DNA from: JAENVT01 sp031373785
GTDB taxonomy: Bacteria > Actinomycetota > Acidimicrobiia > Acidimicrobiales > Ilumatobacteraceae
Assembly: GCA_031373785.1 (NCBI GenBank)
Contig: JANMNE010000149.1
Location: 1 to 7,867, forward strand
Direction: 5' to 3'
Length of the DNA: 7,867 nucleotides
Shown here: positions 6,429 through 7,867 of the stretch, in pieces
Layout of the letters: the number at the start of each line of letters is the position of its first letter
How positions within the stretch are numbered: the first letter of the stretch is position 1
Made by a program: the position numbers and the translations under genes
Notes under the pieces: model-generated
What the model was told of the DNA's origin: nothing
The model's database searches: none
Seen by the model: only the letters and a program-made list of their open reading frames with translations

Positions 6429-7073
6429 ATGGCACGGTTCACCGTGGTGGTGTCCGCTCTCGACGAGCAGGCCGATCTGGGTCGCAGCTTGCGCGCGATC
6501 GCCCGGGCCGGTCACACCATCCGAACCGAGCCCGAGGTGATCGTCGTCGTCGGGAATCGTGACGGCGACCAGCCCCACGCGCGTACTGCTACCGCCGCGG
6601 GCGCCACCGTCGTGACGGTCCGCAACCCGCGCGTCTCGGTGGCCCGCAATGCCGGCGCGACGGCGGCCACCGGCCACATCTTGGTGACGATCGACGCGGC
6701 TCGAGTGATGTCGCCCGTTGCGTTCGCCGAGATCGAGCGTCTGCTGGCGACCGGTTGCTACATCGGCGGCGGCGCGATCCAACACGTCGAGCGCCATACG
6801 CTCGCCATCGACGTGGCCATGGCGATGTCGAGGTTGACCACGTACCTCAACGGACTCGGTGGGGGCATGTACTGGTGCCGTCACGAGGATTTCGTCGCGA
6901 TCGGCGGCTTCGACGAGCGGGTGACGACGGTCGACGATCTCGACTTCGCCCGACGGCTCCGTGATCACGGACTGCGCACCGGGCGCAAGTTCGTCAACCT
7001 CCGCCAGGCGCCGGTGACCACATCGTGCCGCCGTGGCGCGGCACGGCGAATCGCCTACGCCCTCTCCCGCTGA
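6429..7073 (+). CDS. Small family 2 glycosyltransferase
   Basis: A compact 214-aa GT-A fold protein, likely transferring a sugar from a nucleotide-sugar donor; acceptor and product are unknown. It begins with the Rossmann-like strand FTVVVSALDEQADLGRSLRA, followed by EVIVVVGNRDGD, ARNAGATAATG (72-82), a metal-site region VTIDAARVMSP (87-95), GGFDE (159-163), and VDDLDFARRL (168-177), which corresponds to the usual EDxDF motif with the catalytic base. It ends with TTSCRR and no membrane segment. The metal motif, usually DAD, reads D89-A90-A91, so the second acidic residue is missing. Start: ATG 6429 puts the first beta strand at the normal place, but AGGG lies only one base before it, so the ribosome site is poor. 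serS follows after 20 bases on the same strand. Confidence 0.85.
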   Translation: MARFTVVVSALDEQADLGRSLRAIARAGHTIRTEPEVIVVVGNRDGDQPHARTATAAGATVVTVRNPRVSVARNAGATAATGHILVTIDAARVMSPVAFAEIERLLATGCYIGGGAIQHVERHTLAIDVAMAMSRLTTYLNGLGGGMYWCRHEDFVAIGGFDERVTTVDDLDFARRLRDHGLRTGRKFVNLRQAPVTTSCRRGAARRIAYALSR

Positions 7074-7080
7074 GCAGGGG

Positions 7081-7086
7081 TAGCCT
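7081..7086 (+). promoter_or_regulatory. Candidate -10 box, leaderless serS
   Basis: TAGCCT fits TANNNT and ends seven bases before GTG 7094, so transcription would begin at or one base before the start codon. The nearest Shine-Dalgarno-like run (AGGGG, 7076-7080) is too far upstream to serve this start. No convincing -35 is visible. The gene may also be read through from the glycosyltransferase gene. Confidence 0.35.
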
Positions 7087-7093
7087 CCGATCT

Positions 7094-7867
7094 GTGATCG
7101 ATGTTCGTTTGCTGCGCACCGACCCCGACGCTGTTCGCGCTGCCCTGGCCCGCCGCGGCCAACGCGAGGTGCTCGACCAACTGGAGCGGGCGATCGCCTT
7201 CGATGCGCTGTCGCGCGACATCATCGCCAAGCGCGACGCCATCCGGGCCGAGGTCAATGATCTGTCGAAAGCGGTCGGGCAACTGCGCCGTACCGGCGAC
7301 ACGCATGGCGCCGAGGAGTTGCAGTTGCGCAGCCGGGCGCTCGGCGACCACGAGCGGGTGCTCGCCAACGAGTTCGAGATCGTGCAGGGAGACCTGCGCG
7401 ATGTGTTGCTGCGCATCCCCAACGTCCCGCACGTGGACGCGCCCGATGGTGCCGGCGAGGCCGAGAATCCGGTCGTCAAAGGGCCGATCGGTCTGTCAGC
7501 GGAGTTCCCCGAGCACCGGCGGGTGCCCCACTGGGAGACCGGCGCGGCGCTCGGCATCCTCGACAACGAACGGGCGACCAAGATCAGCGGGGCGATGTTC
7601 ACGATGCAGCGTGGCGCCGGTGCAGCCTTGTCGCGTGCGCTGTGCCAGTACGCGCTCGACCGCAACGTCGACCGGTTCGAAGAGATCCGCCCGCCCTCAC
7701 TGGTGACCACGGCAACGTTGACCGCCACCGGCCAGTTGCCGAAGTTCGCCGACGACGCCTACAACATCGAGCGCGACGACCTGTGGTGCATCCCCACGGC
7801 CGAAGTGCCGCTGACGTCGATCTACGCCGGCGAGGTCATCGAGGCCGAGCAGTTGCCGATGCTGATG
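7094..7867 (+). CDS. serS: Seryl-tRNA synthetase, 3' end outside window
   Basis: Cytoplasmic class II aminoacyl-tRNA synthetase that activates serine with ATP and charges tRNA-Ser (and tRNA-Sec where present). The 258 visible codons, of about 420 expected, cover the N-terminal part: MIDVRLLRTDPDAVRAALARRG is the usual start of the family; residues about 28-105 form the coiled-coil arm that grips the long variable arm of tRNA-Ser; IPNVPH 109-114; catalytic domain from about 140 with HWETGAALGILD (motif 1 region), ISGAMFTMQRGAGAALSRAL, FEEIRPPSLV, TATGQLPKF 210-218, and TAEVPLT 235-241. The window ends just before the region where motif 2 (FRxE) would lie. GTG 7094 is the only start that gives the family N-terminus. 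It is an essential housekeeping gene and marks this side as chromosomal. Confidence 0.97.
   Translation, partial: MIDVRLLRTDPDAVRAALARRGQREVLDQLERAIAFDALSRDIIAKRDAIRAEVNDLSKAVGQLRRTGDTHGAEELQLRSRALGDHERVLANEFEIVQGDLRDVLLRIPNVPHVDAPDGAGEAENPVVKGPIGLSAEFPEHRRVPHWETGAALGILDNERATKISGAMFTMQRGAGAALSRALCQYALDRNVDRFEEIRPPSLVTTATLTATGQLPKFADDAYNIERDDLWCIPTAEVPLTSIYAGEVIEAEQLPMLM

Noticed and set aside
6994..7728. 244-codon minus-strand frame opposite serS
   Set aside because: It is antisense to serS, rich in Ser and Arg, with no domain.

Overview
The window is high-GC DNA with many GTG starts and TANNNT-type -10 boxes close to start codons, which fits an actinobacterium. A deep-branching lineage such as Acidimicrobiia is possible, but the sequence does not prove it. 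It appears to join a mobile or accessory segment (about 1-3600) to ordinary chromosome (about 3600-7867).

Left part (1-2070): two tyrosine recombinases lie head to tail with an ATGA stop/start overlap. Both keep the full catalytic set R, K, HxxR, H, Y. The first is cut by the window edge. The second has an extra C-terminal tail with four cysteines. This looks like the end of a multi-recombinase transposon or integrative element, similar in layout to Tn554-type or 'recombinase in trio' elements; any further recombinase would lie upstream of the window.

Middle (2071-3607): a 332-base gene-free stretch carries two abutting hairpins. It is followed by a predicted lipoprotein of 312 aa made of four tandem four-cysteine repeats (16 cysteines plus the lipobox cysteine). 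I recognise no family for it. Its DNA is visibly less GC-rich than its neighbours, so it may be cargo of the element or part of an island. The 266 bases after it hold no gene that I can support, only a candidate promoter for the next gene and a short match to a tRNA T-arm.

Right part (3608-7867): a MalK/ModC-like ABC ATPase without a permease beside it, with altered signature and H-loop; then, on the minus strand, an ABC-2 type export pair (ATPase then permease, DrrAB-like); then a small family 2 glycosyltransferase with an altered DxD position; then the first 258 codons of seryl-tRNA synthetase (serS), which runs off the window. serS anchors this side as chromosomal backbone. The serS and exporter-ATPase starts look leaderless.

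The best candidate for something undescribed is the four-repeat cysteine-rich lipoprotein beside the recombinase pair. No defence system, CRISPR array, rRNA or complete tRNA was seen.
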